64,000 nucleotides of DNA from Erodium maritimum (GCA_963921825.1 OY997592.1:58796336-58860335), one strand, 5' to 3'. Shown: positions 1 through 11,416, counted from the first letter of the stretch. Numbers and translations: made by a program. The notes: generated from the sequence alone by a model not told the origin.

Positions 1-321
1 GGTCTTTCACACTAAAGTAATTGACGAGGCTATTATTACACGACTTAACCACTCATAGATGTGTGGATAACAAACACATGAATTCCCTTTTACATGTATT
101 TCTGTTTTTCTTGATATGATTCAATTCAAGATTTTTTTCGTTGGGGTTTGATTGTATCGTAGCTCTATAATTCAAACAAGTTTATCGTTGGATGAACTGC
201 ATATAGCGAAGCGTAATAACCCATGTTCATCATCAAATTAATAATCTAGTAGAGCCAACATTCTACCTTTTGTCCCCCGTAATATTTTCAATCAATATTT
301 GCATGCTCACCATATAATTTG
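1..321. other. Unassigned AT-rich flank left of Copia-1
   Basis: I see no open frame, repeat end or RNA gene here. The stretch ends at the TTTTA target duplication of the copia element that starts at 327, so it is the pre-insertion host (or older repeat) DNA. The continuation of this flank is found after 6270. Confidence 0.5.
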
Positions 322-326
322 TTTTA

Positions 327-675
327 TGTTGTGGAAATGGCAAGTGTATGCCATGTGTGGCCACCACAATCAACATGGCACCACTACTTGCATGTTTGTA
401 GTATATGTGGCATTACCTCATGTAATCTTGGTTCCTATAAATAGAGGTGCCAACCCCTTGTATTAGATGATCATCCAACACACCACAACACACATCCAAC
501 ACTCTCATCTTGTAGGAAAGTTCTCAAGAAATTAATGAAAATTCTCTCTACTCTCTAATTCTCAAGTGTTCTTTCGTGTCTTGCTTGGTAACCAACCCGT
601 AGACACCAACCTTCTTATTATTCTTGGGCCATTGGTGTCTTGGTGTTGATTCCGATCAAACTTGATTTTACAACA
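327..675 (+). repeat. Copia-1 5' LTR
   Basis: A 349-bp LTR beginning TGTTGTGGAAATGG and ending TTACAACA. A TATA box (CCTATAAATAGAGG) lies near 435-446, followed by a CA-rich stretch with repeated CAACAC/CATCCAAC that is probably the start of the R/U5 region. The matching TATA box in the 3' LTR is near 6052-6063. Confidence 0.88.
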
Positions 676-689
676 CGTTATCAGCACGA
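676..689 (+). promoter_or_regulatory. Copia-1 putative primer-binding site (tRNA-Ile anticodon-arm type)
   Basis: CGTTATCAGCACGA follows the LTR directly and is identical at the same place in Copia-2 and Copia-3, while the bases on either side differ. It does not match the 3' end of initiator tRNA-Met, the usual copia primer. Its reverse complement, TCGTGCTGATAACG, matches from memory the anticodon arm of plant nuclear tRNA-Ile(AAT) except at wobble position 34, where inosine would pair with the C in this site. The position and conservation are seen directly; the tRNA assignment is inferred. Confidence 0.6.
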
Positions 690-2024
690 TCTTGTGCAAG
701 TGGCTCAACTTTCAACTCCTGTATCTCTAAAAAGAACCGTCAAAATACAATTTCCACCAGTCACTTTGAAGAACCATCTATGGAGAACATTCGATTCAAG
801 AATCAGCTTGATCGGACATTGGATGAACCTCCGATCGGGCTCTTGAAAGTGGATGGTCGGACCAAAACTATGCAGAAAATTCAGCACCTTCTTCTAATTC
901 CAAATTGGTTCAAGAACACAAAGGAAAGGAAGAACACCAAAGGAGGATGTATGGCTTGAGTCTCCAAGACGCCTACGTATTCAGTATCAAAGTTTCATAT
1001 TCTCTTGAATTTATTTACATTTGAGTCATCCTTATTTATGCATGTTCAATTTATGACTTCCTCATAAGTATGCTCTGTGATCGCCAATTTACATTGGATC
1101 TTTCACATCAGAAATTTGGATGATTTTCGGATAAGTATGCTCTGTGATCGCTAATTTTTATTGGATCTTTCACATCAAAAATTTGATGCTTATTATTTGT
1201 GTTCTTATCATCAAAGACTTGAATTTAAGACTTGTTGAAACCGAAGCACTTGAGCCTGAAGTTTCAAGATGCAGAAACTACTTGCATGTAACATGCAGCT
1301 TGGCTTAGAGCCTAAAGCTTGCAAACTTTTTATGTGGGTTATATGATTAATTTGGCTTCTCCATGAGTTCACTCGTCGCATGATCATTTTATGAATGAAT
1401 TTGTGAGTTCGCATAATGGTAACCTGAAGTTTACAAATATGATGGTATATTGGACCAGAAGTTTCAAATACATGATACCAGCGACAAGACGTACTTTGGG
1501 CCGGAAGTTCCAAATAATCAATACCAACGACTTGAGGTCGTGTATGATGAATGTCGATATGTTCACATTGAAATACCTTGATATATAAAGGTTTCAATCC
1601 ATGTTAAGGATGACGAACTTTTGTAATATGGACTACTTCATGTATCAATGAAGTGAAACGGTCTTCTATCGAAACTAAATCATTTGAGACCAAAAGCTCC
1701 AAATGAAAAATCATATGGCCGAAGCCAGATATTTGATATTACAACCAAATGATAAATCATAGGCCTGAAGCCTGATGCTTGCCTATACGGCCAAAGGATA
1801 AATCACAAGCATGAAGCTTGATACTTGTATTTATGACCGATAGATAAGCCACGGGCCATAAGCTCGTAAGATGGAATTAAAGGCAGAATATAGACCACAG
1901 GCCTGAAGCCTGTAACTTGTATTAAAAGTCACAAGACAAAACCACATGCCCAAAGCCTGTAACTTGTGTCTGAGGCCTGAAGCCTAAAATTTATATGCAA
2001 TTACTTATATTTATTCTATCTACC

Positions 2025-2190
2025 CCGTGAGCTTGCTCGTTGTGCGGTTATACATATATTTAATTTCGCCATTTTGATTACCCCGCGAGTTCGCTCAATG
2101 TGTGGTTATACTTATATTTATATCTTGTTGTTACTTACTCTTGTTATGTTCACCCCATGAGTTCGCTCATTGTGCGGTTATATATCTAAT
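2025..2190 (+). repeat. Leader hairpin repeats of Copia-1 (three units)
   Basis: Three spaced copies of a unit of about 30 bp of the form CCCCGYGAG-TTCG-CTCRTTGTGCGGTTAT occur near 2025-2053, 2080-2108 and 2153-2182. Each can fold as a 4-5 bp stem closed by TTCG or CTTG, and the stem bases change in pairs (CGAG/CTCG, TGAG/CTCA). The same unit is amplified in the Copia-2 leader. In a coding copy the array lies between the primer-binding site and gag, so it is 5' untranslated RNA. Confidence 0.7.
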
Positions 2191-3085
2191 TGTGATGACT
2201 CAAATGTTGTATATTTGTAACCTGAAGTTTACAAATATTGAGGAATTCTGGACCTGAAGTTCCAAAATCGTTAAAGATATGTTCATTGGGAAAATCGTTC
2301 AAATGAAATAGATATGTGCACCATTGCTATATGTTGTATGGCCAGAAGCTCATACAGACTTAACATTTCACAGAATTTGTGATAAGTTCATTGCACCATT
2401 CGTTCAAGTGGAAATTTATATGTGCATAGTTGCTAAAATGCCGTATGGCCAGAAGCTCATATAGACTTAACATTTCATAGAATTTTAGATAGATGTATTG
2501 AACGATTCGTTTCATGATAACTTAATATGTGCAATGTTGTTAAATGTCGTATGGATAGAAGTTCATACCGACTTAAACTTTCACAGAATTTGAGGCTATA
2601 ATTCAAGATGCACTCTTACAGTTTATATGGCCAGAAGTTCATATAAACCTAAACTCCCATAACTGATATGTTATACATGAGATGAGAGAAATCATTGGTC
2701 GATTACATGTTGTATGACCAAATATTTTGATAGCTTTATATCAAGCAAAACAAGGGAAAAAGAAAAGGGTGGTAGAGATAAAGTCTAATTGATGACCTAG
2801 ATCCGGAAGATCTAAATGAATTAAATGTCTCAGACGATTCTATATAACAATGTAGCCGATATGATCATGTTTCATTTCTCCAATTATACATGAATCCCTG
2901 AAGCAATCCATTCATATGCGAAAATGAAGGGCTCCAGAAGAGCTACGATGTCATTGAGATTTACAATGAAGTTAAAATTAATGCTTTATATGAAAGTAGA
3001 TCCAGAATCATCTACTCAGTGTTGAAAATTCTTTATATGAAAGTGAATCCAAAAGCATATACCCAGTATTAACGACATACATGTC

Positions 3086-4080
3086 ATGTTGAGACCCCAA
3101 ATGAGACCGAGTTTCTTTGTATCACTAGAAGTGATAAATATGGTGAAACACATCTACTTAAAAAATTACAAGCTCTATCATCAGGTTTGTATTATACAAC
3201 CATAAGAGCAATTGAAACCTACGCGACTATTAACCAGAAGTTCATTAGTCCAGATATTTATATGCTTTGGCATAATCGTCCAGGTCATCCTTGATCAACA
3301 ATGATGCGTAGGATTGTTGAGAACTCATGTGGACATTCATTAAAGGGCCGGAAGATCCTAATATCCAATGAGATATCATGTACAACTTGTTTATAAAATA
3401 AAATAATGGTCAACCATCTAAAGACAATTTTAGTATGGAATTTCAATTACTCATGTATAGAATTCATGAGGATATATGCGACCACACTTATTTTATAAGA
3501 GACACGTCCAGAAGATGGCCATATGGTATCTTGATACTTTATACGAGACGCATCCAGAATATGGTCTTATGGTATCTTGAGTCCTTGAAGGACAAGATAT
3601 TTATAGCATGATCTGTTAGTTTCATCTTGATGAGACGATATCCTTCACCTTGAAGTAAAGAGAAAAGTCCTTCCTGAAGTAAGGCATGAAATGTTCTTGA
3701 AAATAATTTTTGTCTAATCATATGTACCTGAAGTACATAAGCTCGCACATTTGAAAAATGATGTAGACCAAATGCTAGACGCATATAGAAAAATAATCAG
3801 ATCATGCCAAGATATCTACAAAGATTTAAAAACTTTGTGAGAACGGGGAATGGCTCCTCTTGTACACACCAGAAGCGTGAGAGGCTACTTGGATCAAAGA
3901 ATATTGATTCCAAGAAAGAAACAATAAGGCAAATCATGAATGAGCATGATTCTCGAAGTTGATAAGAATATCAGTTCCAACAAAAGCGTTAGTTCCAAAA
4001 GAACTACTAGAGGTGGTTCCAGAAGAACCACAAGAGACGGTTCCAAAAGAACCAATCGGTCCGGAAGTGTCAAAAGGCTC
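3086..4080 (+). pseudogene. Copia-1 pol remnant (GAG-pre-integrase/integrase start)
   Basis: The region around 3100-3420 aligns by eye with the Copia-2 stretch at about 15610-15880 on the opposite strand. It contains the pre-integrase region with its characteristic LWHxRxGHP-type segment near 3260-3290 and the following zinc-binding HHCC area. Frames are broken by several stops and frameshifts. Downstream to about 4080 there is only a linker rich in Pro/Glu/Asn codons. No catalytic integrase or reverse-transcriptase motifs could be read. It is a dead fragment of a polyprotein. Confidence 0.65.
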
Positions 4081-4555
4081 TAATACTCCTGAAAAGTTGA
4101 AATAGAAAAGAAATGAGGAAATTCATATGAATTACTCACACATAAAAGAAATCATGGAATCGAAAATCGATTTACCATTGATAAAGGGATTTCTATTACC
4201 ATGATTGAAATGGTAGATGATTTTGACATTGAACCACGTGGTGTTGACTAATGTCATTTAAAGACATGTTTCGCCAATACGAGAAAATGTCATTCTAGAA
4301 GAATTGACTTATTGGCATAATGTCCAATGTTCAAAATCATGATCAAAACATCGAAGGATGTTTTCTCAGCTGGGTATAGATGAATGAGAAACAAAGATGT
4401 TGGATATAAAGCACACCTTATAAAGGTATTTCTCTCAAATGACTTGAAGCCAACTTTTGATAAAGTTGTGTTTTGTGATCACCATGGTATATTTGATATA
4501 CGTACCCACGCTAATGGTACTTTGAGTGCCAACATTTATAAAAGTCCCCGAAGGA

Positions 4556-4700
4556 CTTGCATTGCCTGAAGCATTGCAATTTGCCTGAAGCAAATCGCAT
4601 GCTTTGCCTGAAGCAAATCGCATGCTTTGCCTGAAGCATTGTAATTTGCCTCAAGCAAATCCCATGAAAACTTAAATTGCCAGAAGCAATGCCATTCCCC
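4556..4700 (+). repeat. Tandem repeat inside Copia-1
   Basis: About six imperfect copies of a 20-24 bp unit built on TTGCCTGAAGCAAATCGCAT, alternating with a shorter form containing GAAGCATTGYAATT. GCCTGAAGC-type words are scattered through the whole Copia-1 interior (for example 1750-2000), so this looks like local amplification of an element-specific word. Confidence 0.75.
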
Positions 4701-4847
4701 AAAGGATTTATGATTATCTAGAGAAATGAATCTCTAAAGGGTTTAATTTGCATGAGGCAATGAGACATGGTATGAGAAACCATGTACTCAGTAAGCAGTG
4801 TGGGTCGATAATATATGGACTCCTGAAGAGGTCCTTGAAATTGTAGT

Positions 4848-5063
4848 ATGTCTAAAGAAAGACTTTCAAATGAAACCTTTGATGATGAAGTATTGTCTCA
4901 TCCTGAAGATCGAGCATACTTCAAATGGATCCATAAATATGCATATGCTAAGAAACGCCTAAAGCGTGTTCTACTTGATATTCAAACGATCGATCGATAT
5001 TTAGATCATAAAGAGAATCTCATTTGTCTCAAAGAAATGAAAAGATATTTGGTCCTAAAGTAA
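4848..5063 (+). pseudogene. Short open frame in Copia-1, function unknown
   Basis: A 71-codon frame with a Lys/Arg-rich composition. I recognise no domain. It lies where the 3' part of pol would be expected and may be a decayed piece of the polyprotein or a chance frame. Confidence 0.2.
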
Positions 5064-5505
5064 CATATCTAAATTTGAGACATTATGATGTACAAGGCCT
5101 GACAGAAAATTCGTAGTAAACGTGCTAGCCAGTTTAGAGCTCAGAAACTATTTACCAGTTTTGAGAAAGAAAAAAAAAAGCAAATCTGCAAAGCGCGTCC
5201 CGGGACAGTTATAATTTGGGACGACACTTTTCAATGTTTTTCAGTTGCAACCGATCAGTTTTCGTACGAAATTATGATATAACCATGAACTCCAGAAGAG
5301 TCATGAGAGATTGACGTCAATCAGAATCACAAAGTGAAAATCCAACAGGTTTGATTCACTGAAATTTGGGCAACATCAGTTTGTTTTTGGGAAAGTAAGT
5401 GTACAAGATAATGTGAGTCGAGTCGACTTCGCAAGCAACCGAGATTGCTCAGTCGGTCTTTAGGGGGAGCGATAGTCAAGAGGAGTATGTTTCCGCGCGC
5501 TGCTC

Positions 5506-5908
5506 TCTTTTTCCCTTATTCAGGTTTTGTCCCATGAGGTTTTCCTGGAAAGGTTTTTAACGAGGCAGCAGTTATGCATGTCCAGCTCACCAGAAGTGAG
5601 TAAATGGAAGAAACACTCTACTCGGTATGACTTTTCTGACATTCACTTATTGAGAAGCTAATGTTCAAGATCAGGATCTTTCGACTCAACCAAACAACCA
5701 AAGTAACCTGCCTGAAGTAAGGGGGAGATAAGTTTTGTGCACTGTACTGTTTTTCCCTTATCCAAGTTTTGCCCCACAGGATTTTCTTGGAAAGGTTTTT
5801 AACGAGGCAACATCAAGCACAGCTTGAAGCACATTTTGTGTGTTGCGCTCTTTTCCTTACAGGTTTTGGCCTACTGGGTTTTCCTAAGGAGGTTTTTAAC
5901 GAGACAAC
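5506..5908 (+). repeat. Triplicated pre-PPT domain of Copia-1
   Basis: Three copies (about 5506-5578, 5745-5812 and 5845-5908) of a block that reads, in pieces, TTTTTCCCTTA, CAGGTTTTGYCCYA, TTTTCCTGGAAAGG and TTTTTAACGAGGCA. Copia-2 has one copy at the matching place (about 11280-11345, minus strand), just inside its polypurine tract. The first two copies are preceded by a purine-rich run containing GGGGGAG (5464 and 5721), which resembles extra polypurine tracts. Confidence 0.75.
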
Positions 5909-5943
5909 CTAAACTTGAAGCATATTGTGGTGTCCAATGGGAG

Positions 5944-6265
5944 TGTTGTGGAAATGGAAAGTGTATGCCATGTGTGACCACTACAATCAACATGGCACCA
6001 CTACTTGCATGTGTGTAGTATATGTGGCATTACCTCATGTACTCTTGGTTCCTATAAATAGAGGTGCCAACCCTTGTATTAGATGATCATCCAACACACC
6101 ACAACACACATCCAACACTCTCATCTTGTAGGAAAATTCTCTCTACTCTCTAATTCTCAAGTATTCTTTCTTGTCTTACTTGGTAACCAACCCGTAGACA
6201 CCAACCTTCTTATTATTCTTGGGACATTGCTGTCTTGGTGTTGGTTCCGATCAAACTTGATAACA
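5944..6265 (+). repeat. Copia-1 3' LTR
   Basis: A 322-bp LTR preceded by CCAATGGGAG (polypurine tract). It matches 327-675 apart from one deletion of about 21 bp and scattered substitutions, and ends GATAACA directly before the TTTTA duplication. Confidence 0.88.
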
Positions 6266-6946
6266 TTTTAATAGATTTAGTTTTAGTGTTATTTAGTGTG
6301 ATTTTCAACTCAACCAAAATTCCAAAAAGAATATTATATTTTAATTATACTATTTTTTCGGAAGTCATGTTTAACTATTGTTTGTCCTAGACATTGTCTT
6401 AACATAATCCTCATATCTGACTCGTCTTACCTGTTTATAAACTAGAATACTTGTAAGAACCGCTCCCGGTCGATCACGGTCGAACCGGTGAATTTTGGGG
6501 AAAGTTGACTTTCCGCCGGAAAAGTCAACCGATGACTCTGGGAGTCATTCGGGACTTTTTTGGGACCCAAAAAGCTTAGCCGTCGTTACGGTTAGCTTAG
6601 TTGGGTCGTTTCCTTTCAAATGACTATTTTTTTGCAAAAAAATCAAACCCGGATCAAATTAGGTCGAATTAGGAGTATTAACGAATTAAATTAATTTGAG
6701 CTGAGATATTTTGGGTAAAAGTGGACCCCACATAGACACATGTCCATGATAGCTTGGAGGGGAAGAAAAAGGTGAGAAAAGACCATTTGGTCCCCACTTG
6801 TGGACAAAAGAGAGAGAGAAGGGCTAAAGGACAAAAGAGACATTTCCACCTTTAGGATAAGACCACATGGGGCAACTTTTCAGCACCATTCTTCACCTTG
6901 GCCGACCATATCTAGTAATGAGAGAGAAAAAATAACTACATAGCTT

Positions 6947-7085
6947 GAAGAAGAAGAAGAAGAAGAAGAAGAAGAAGAAGAAGAAGAAGAAGAAGAAGAA
7001 GAAGAAGAAGAAGAAGAAGAAGAAGAAGAAGAAGAAGAAGAAGAAGAAGAAGAAGAAGAAGAAGAAGAAGAAGAAGAAGAAGAAG
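6947..7085. repeat. (GAA)n microsatellite, about 46 units
   Basis: An uninterrupted GAA/TTC run inside solo LTR A1. The other LTRs have an AG-rich, non-perfect tract at the corresponding position (for example 30770-30810 in B1), so the microsatellite probably grew from a pre-existing purine-rich leader. The long poly-Lys/poly-Phe frames across it are artefacts. Confidence 0.97.
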
Positions 7086-8479
7086 AGAAAAGTGTCTCCT
7101 TTCACTTGTTTCTACCCAAAACCTCCATTTTCTTCATCACTACCTATTCTCTAAGGTATTCAAGCACTTAACTTCCTTTTTTCTAATTTTCTAGTTCTGG
7201 GTTTGGAAGAAATTGCATGAAATATGCTTGGGTCTTAAGGATTGGAGGTTCTTAATGTTTAATTAGATGAGTTATGGAGAAAAGTGGAGATTGTTGATGA
7301 AATTTCTTTGGATTTTTGTGGTTTTGATGAAACCCACCTTGGGTCTTGATACTTTGGAGTATTTGAGGTGGATTTTGAATTTTGGAGCTTAACAATGGAG
7401 TTGTGGAGAATCTAGAACTAGTTAGGAGCTTGTTGGGAGAAATGAGGTATTTTTCCGGCGACCGGAGGTTCGCCGGAGCTCCGGCCAGTCGCCGGAGTCC
7501 GGCCACCGGGGAGGGGAATAACCGGCCATGGTCGACCACACACGGAACTGTGACCGGCCCGGTCCGGTTCGGCCACCCACGGCCCATGTGTGGCCGTGGG
7601 GCCCACATGGCCGGGGTGTAGCTGTGTAATGCTTGGACTGTCTTGGGTGAACCCCGGGACGATAATTTCACACCCGGAACGAATTATGGAAGTGATTCAT
7701 GAAATTTCGGGAAAAACGATTAGAAACTTTAATTGCGGATTTAGAACGATCGGACCTCGGAATTTGATTCCGTCAAGTGCGATGGAACAAGTAAATTTAA
7801 TTAGGATTGATAGAAACGAAAAGGGAAATTTTCGGAGTCCCGAGGGACATTTTCTCGATTCCGGACAAAATGGGCCTTCCGGGCCCATTTTGACAAGTTG
7901 AGCAATTGGGGGTTAGCTTGAGTATTTCTCTCTTTAAACCACACTTGAATTAACATTAATTCTCGTATTTCTTTGTGATCTTAGACATTGGTCCCGAGTA
8001 CGGCGGAGGAGGCTACTAGGCGGCTCGCTTGGCTTGCGTTGGATAGCGATCGAGGTAGGGAAAAGTAGCGATTACTGGTTTAATTGCGGAAAGTTACTAG
8101 TATGCATATAGGTTATGAACGAATGATATAATTGTAGAATTTCATGTAGGATGTGAGGAACGAGTGTAGCCTTGTAAGATGAGGGATAACTTGCGGGCCA
8201 TGTCGTGCCCGTAGGTTTGGGAATTGGTGTGCTGTAGTATCACATGTGGGTCCCTGGTTGGGCCCGTAGGATTTCGTGTTGACTGTGTTGTTGTGATTGA
8301 TGACGTGTAATGCTTGATATGTGGTATATTCGTTGTTGAATCAAGTAGGATGGTATGATATGTAGTATGATATGTCTGGTATGATATAGGTGGTGTGGCG
8401 TGAACTACTGCCTTGTGATATGATCGGGTGATTGATAGACCGATGTGATGTGTTAAGGTAAGTTTGTTTGATAATGATA

Positions 8480-8860
8480 TACCGTGTGTTCCGGTAGGAT
8501 GCATATGCCGGCGGAGGATTCCGGCATAGGATATCTAGACCGATGATATGTTCTGGTATGATACCTATACCGACGAAGGATTCCGGTATAGGATATCCAG
8601 ACCGATGCGTTCAGTATGAGATGTTTGATGATGTTATTCCGGTCCGATATCGTGGCGGATGTTGTGCCAGTTCCATCACGATATGTTCCGAGGCGTTGTG
8701 TTCTGGTATGATATCTATATCGATGGTGGTTCCGATATATATATCTAGACCGAGGCTTCCGGTATGATATCTATGTCGTGGAGGATTTCGGTATAGGATA
8801 TCTAGGCCGAGGATTTGGTTCTGGTGCGATACATGTGCTGCATGTGCGATTACGGTATAG
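8480..8860. repeat. Degenerate palindromic repeat array in solo LTR A1
   Basis: About six diverged copies of a unit of roughly 60 bp, each containing GGATATCTAGACCGA-like and CCGGTAT...ATACCG-like words, so each unit has inverted-repeat character. It occupies the same relative position, about 1 kb before the LTR end, as the 31-bp array of A2. Confidence 0.65.
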
Positions 8861-9814
8861 GGGATCTAAAGCCGAGGAGGGTATTTCAGAGCAATGTTTA
8901 TACCGTACCCCGGGATGGTACGTGTGATGTGATTTGTGCCCCGTGCTACGGGAAGATATACCCGACCGACGGAGGATTCAGGTCCGCTATATTATGAGTT
9001 ACCCCGAGGAGTCGTGTTCCGGGAAGATGTCCATGCTGATGTGAGTTCGGACGACGTGATAAGTCGGGCTGTTGATGAGCCGGCGCATTGCTCTGGAATA
9101 CCATAGGTGGTAGTGATTGTTGTGATATTACTCTATGTGTTGATCTGTGTTGACTGATGTGATTGTTTGGGCATGCTATGTGATTTTCTGTGATTTAAAA
9201 TGCAGATATACCTGAGTTTAGTGTATTGCCGTGCGAGTTCGCAAGTGTGGTCGGTTGTGAGATAACTGTGGTTGTTGCCCATTGAGACTTGTTTGGGTGA
9301 TAGCGGTTAAGGGCATAGTTGAGAAAGGCGGCATGAGTTCGGTTCAGTGTCGAGGTTGATTTACGGGGTGCACCCGAGCGAAGGTCAAGCGTTATCTCGG
9401 GTTATGCATTTAAGAGATTCATAGTTATTGTGCTTACTAGAATGCCTTAATTGGACAGTTACTCGTGGTGGTGAGCGGATAGCTCATCTCCTTAACTACT
9501 TTTTCCTACTTGGCGAAAGCTCACCCCCCCCCCTTCATTATTGTTTTACAGGTTTCGATCGTGAGTTGGATTAGAGGACGTCTCAGAGTTGGGTAGCCTG
9601 ACGAGAGTCCATAGTTTTGGGATTTTATAGAGACGTACTTCCTTTTGTATTAAACTCGTTACTATTGGGTTTTCGAGCTTTGACTCGCGCTACCGGAATT
9701 GTTGGTTTTGGAATTATATTTGGAGACTTATTTTGTCAAAGTTGGTTTTATTTATTGTTATTTCAGTTCACGTCTCGAGTCCGGTCAAAACTGGATTTGG
9801 GGTGTGACAATACT

Positions 9815-10893
9815 TCTTCGATCACGTATGTTGCTCGTCAGTATTTTGATAAGAACGGAAAATTCCCATCAATTTTTTCCATCTTCATCTCGCATTCTTG
9901 ATTGTGTTGTTCATGAATATTGAAATTTTCGAGATGTCAACACAAAATCTCCTACAAGTATTTGGGGAAAAAATGACGTGATCGTGCACCCGAAACCTAA
10001 AATTAGAGGTCGTGGAGTCATAACCTAAAATTAGAGGTCGTGGAGTCATTATCGGGTATGCCCCCGATAATGATTAAATGTAAGATATCACATCGTATTG
10101 AATTATGATATCTACAATTTTTATGAAGGAAGTTCTTCTATAAAATACAGTTAATGAACCCATACATGTCGTGCTAGTCGAACGATCAATCATACATCGT
10201 TTGGTCCGTCATAGGCAGAGTGCTCTAGGAAAAACATATATTCAACCACACTATATATAAGAACGTAAATGATATAATATGAGACATGATTTATTTACAA
10301 AATGACTTAGAGCCAATGCCTATAAATACTTATAAATGTATACTACTGAACCGTTATGTTTTACATCTAACCTTTTCAAATACAACCTACAAAAAACTAT
10401 GAATAATGTTGTTGTAAAGTGTAATAGACATTTGGAGTGTAAAAAGAGAATTTTCAAGTAAAATAAGGTTATACACGCAACAGATTTTCAAATGATCATA
10501 ACTTCTTCATACGAACTCCGATTTACGCTCGTAAAATATCAAATTGAAGGTATCAACTCTACAATTATATATAATTTTATCTGGACATGGTATGTCGTGG
10601 CATACCCTAAACCCCCCTAAAGTTGCCTCTGATCACGGTCAAGGCGCTGTGCCACCAGGTTGTGACGAGCATCTTCTGGATTTGGCATTCGAGTATGTCC
10701 GATACAATCTGAAACAAAAAAATAGACATAGAAGGTTCCAAAGATGATTCCCAGGTAGTTACGAAATGGACATGAAATGATCACATCGTTAAAAAAAACT
10801 ATCACAATTATGTCGTTTAGATATTGTAGTAAGCATGTCCGAAGAATTAGATCTACACATATTATAAGAAAAATAAACTTGATGAAGAAAGTG
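9815..10893. other. Unassigned stretch with a 28-bp tandem duplication
   Basis: This lies between solo LTR A1 and Copia-2. It holds an exact 28-bp tandem duplication (9994-10021 and 10022-10049). Near 10497-10545 is a CATAACTTCTTCATACGA-type sequence that I associate with decayed LTR retrotransposon DNA. On the minus strand 10617-10740 reads as a short frame with a charged end (RLDRDQRQL), which could be a decayed exon. I could not identify it. Confidence 0.35.
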
Positions 10894-10898
10894 AGAAG

Positions 10899-11224
10899 TG
10901 TTGTAATGTATATAAATACTAGATTAGTGGATTAACGAAATTACTTAAACATAAATGGGTAGTAGAACACAAAAAGGAAGTACCTTTCTTGTTCTTTTAT
11001 TTCTCACAATATTACACACAAAACACTATCATGTATGGAAGCTTTTTTTTCTCTCTGCCAAAGTTCATGGGTTCAACCCCTATTTATAGGAGATTTGGAG
11101 AGACACAATTTTTCCCACATTTAATGTTGTGGAGCCAAGTCAACTATTGTCAACCTAATCCCCTCAAGACATGGTGCATGTCTTCTTTTATGAATTGAAA
11201 TGTGGGGGCCATATTTTCATAACA
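10899..11224 (-). repeat. Copia-2 3' LTR
   Basis: Reads TGTTGTAATG...TTTTCATAACA on the plus strand. The TATA-like CTATTTATAGG (near 11082-11092, TATAAATAGG on the element strand) sits upstream of the start of R. It is paired with 18132-18458. Confidence 0.93.
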
Positions 11225-11236
11225 CTCCCCCTTGGA
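11225..11236 (-). promoter_or_regulatory. Copia-2 polypurine tract
   Basis: CTCCCCCTTGG on the plus strand, which is CCAAGGGGGAG on the element strand, abuts the 3' LTR exactly as a plus-strand primer should. Copia-1 has the shorter CCAATGGGAG at the same place. Confidence 0.85.
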
Positions 11237-11416
11237 CACCACAGTTCACAAAAATAAGACAACATTGGATGTGCTTCAGCTGCCTCATTAAAAACCTTTT
11301 TTAGGAAAACACGGTGGGACAAAACCTGAATAAGGGAAAAAGAGTGCAACACACAATATTTGCTCCCCCTGATGTTTGCTCCTCTGGATCGTTGCTCCCC
11401 CTGAAAATTGACAGGG

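Larger units (their letters stand above)
327..6265 (+). mobile_element. Copia-1: degenerate Ty1/copia LTR retrotransposon
   Basis: Two similar LTRs (327-675 and 5944-6265) start TGTTGTGG and end ACA. They are flanked by a 5-bp target duplication TTTTA (322-326 and 6266-6270). The 3' LTR lacks about 21 bp present in the 5' LTR (after TGTAGGAAA), so the copy is not young. Just inside the 5' LTR is the same CGTTATCAGCACGA sequence seen in the two other copia elements of this window. The interior is about 5.3 kb, shorter and far more decayed than Copia-2: a GAG-pre-integrase/integrase remnant is recognisable near 3090-3420, but I could not find gag or a reverse transcriptase. The leader and 3' region are expanded by internal repeats. 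It is non-functional as a coding element. Confidence 0.9.
6452..9809 (+). mobile_element. Solo LTR, family A copy 1 (A1), 3.36 kb
   Basis: Begins TGTAAGAACCGCTCCCGG and ends GGGGTGTGACA. It is flanked by a perfect 5-bp duplication ATACT (6447-6451 and 9810-9814). There is no internal domain, primer-binding site or coding sequence, so this is a solo LTR left by LTR-LTR recombination. Ends and several internal blocks match the interrupted copy at 28350-34491. Features in order: a block AAGCTTAGCCGTCGT (6572-6586), a (GAA)n tract, a GC-rich island (about 7455-7620), a CGAGGTAGGGAAAAGTAGC block (8051-8069), a palindrome-rich repeat array, and a pyrimidine tract ending TTTTACAGGT near 9543-9552. 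The length suggests a Ty3/gypsy family with giant LTRs, but nothing here proves the superfamily. Confidence 0.9.

Noticed and set aside
6893..7154. Long poly-Lys and poly-Phe reading frames
   Set aside because: They are translations of the (GAA)n microsatellite in solo LTR A1 and have no coding support.
7252..7671. 139-codon minus-strand frame in LTR A1
   Set aside because: It overlaps other open frames in the GC-rich island of a solo LTR and has no match to any family that I know.
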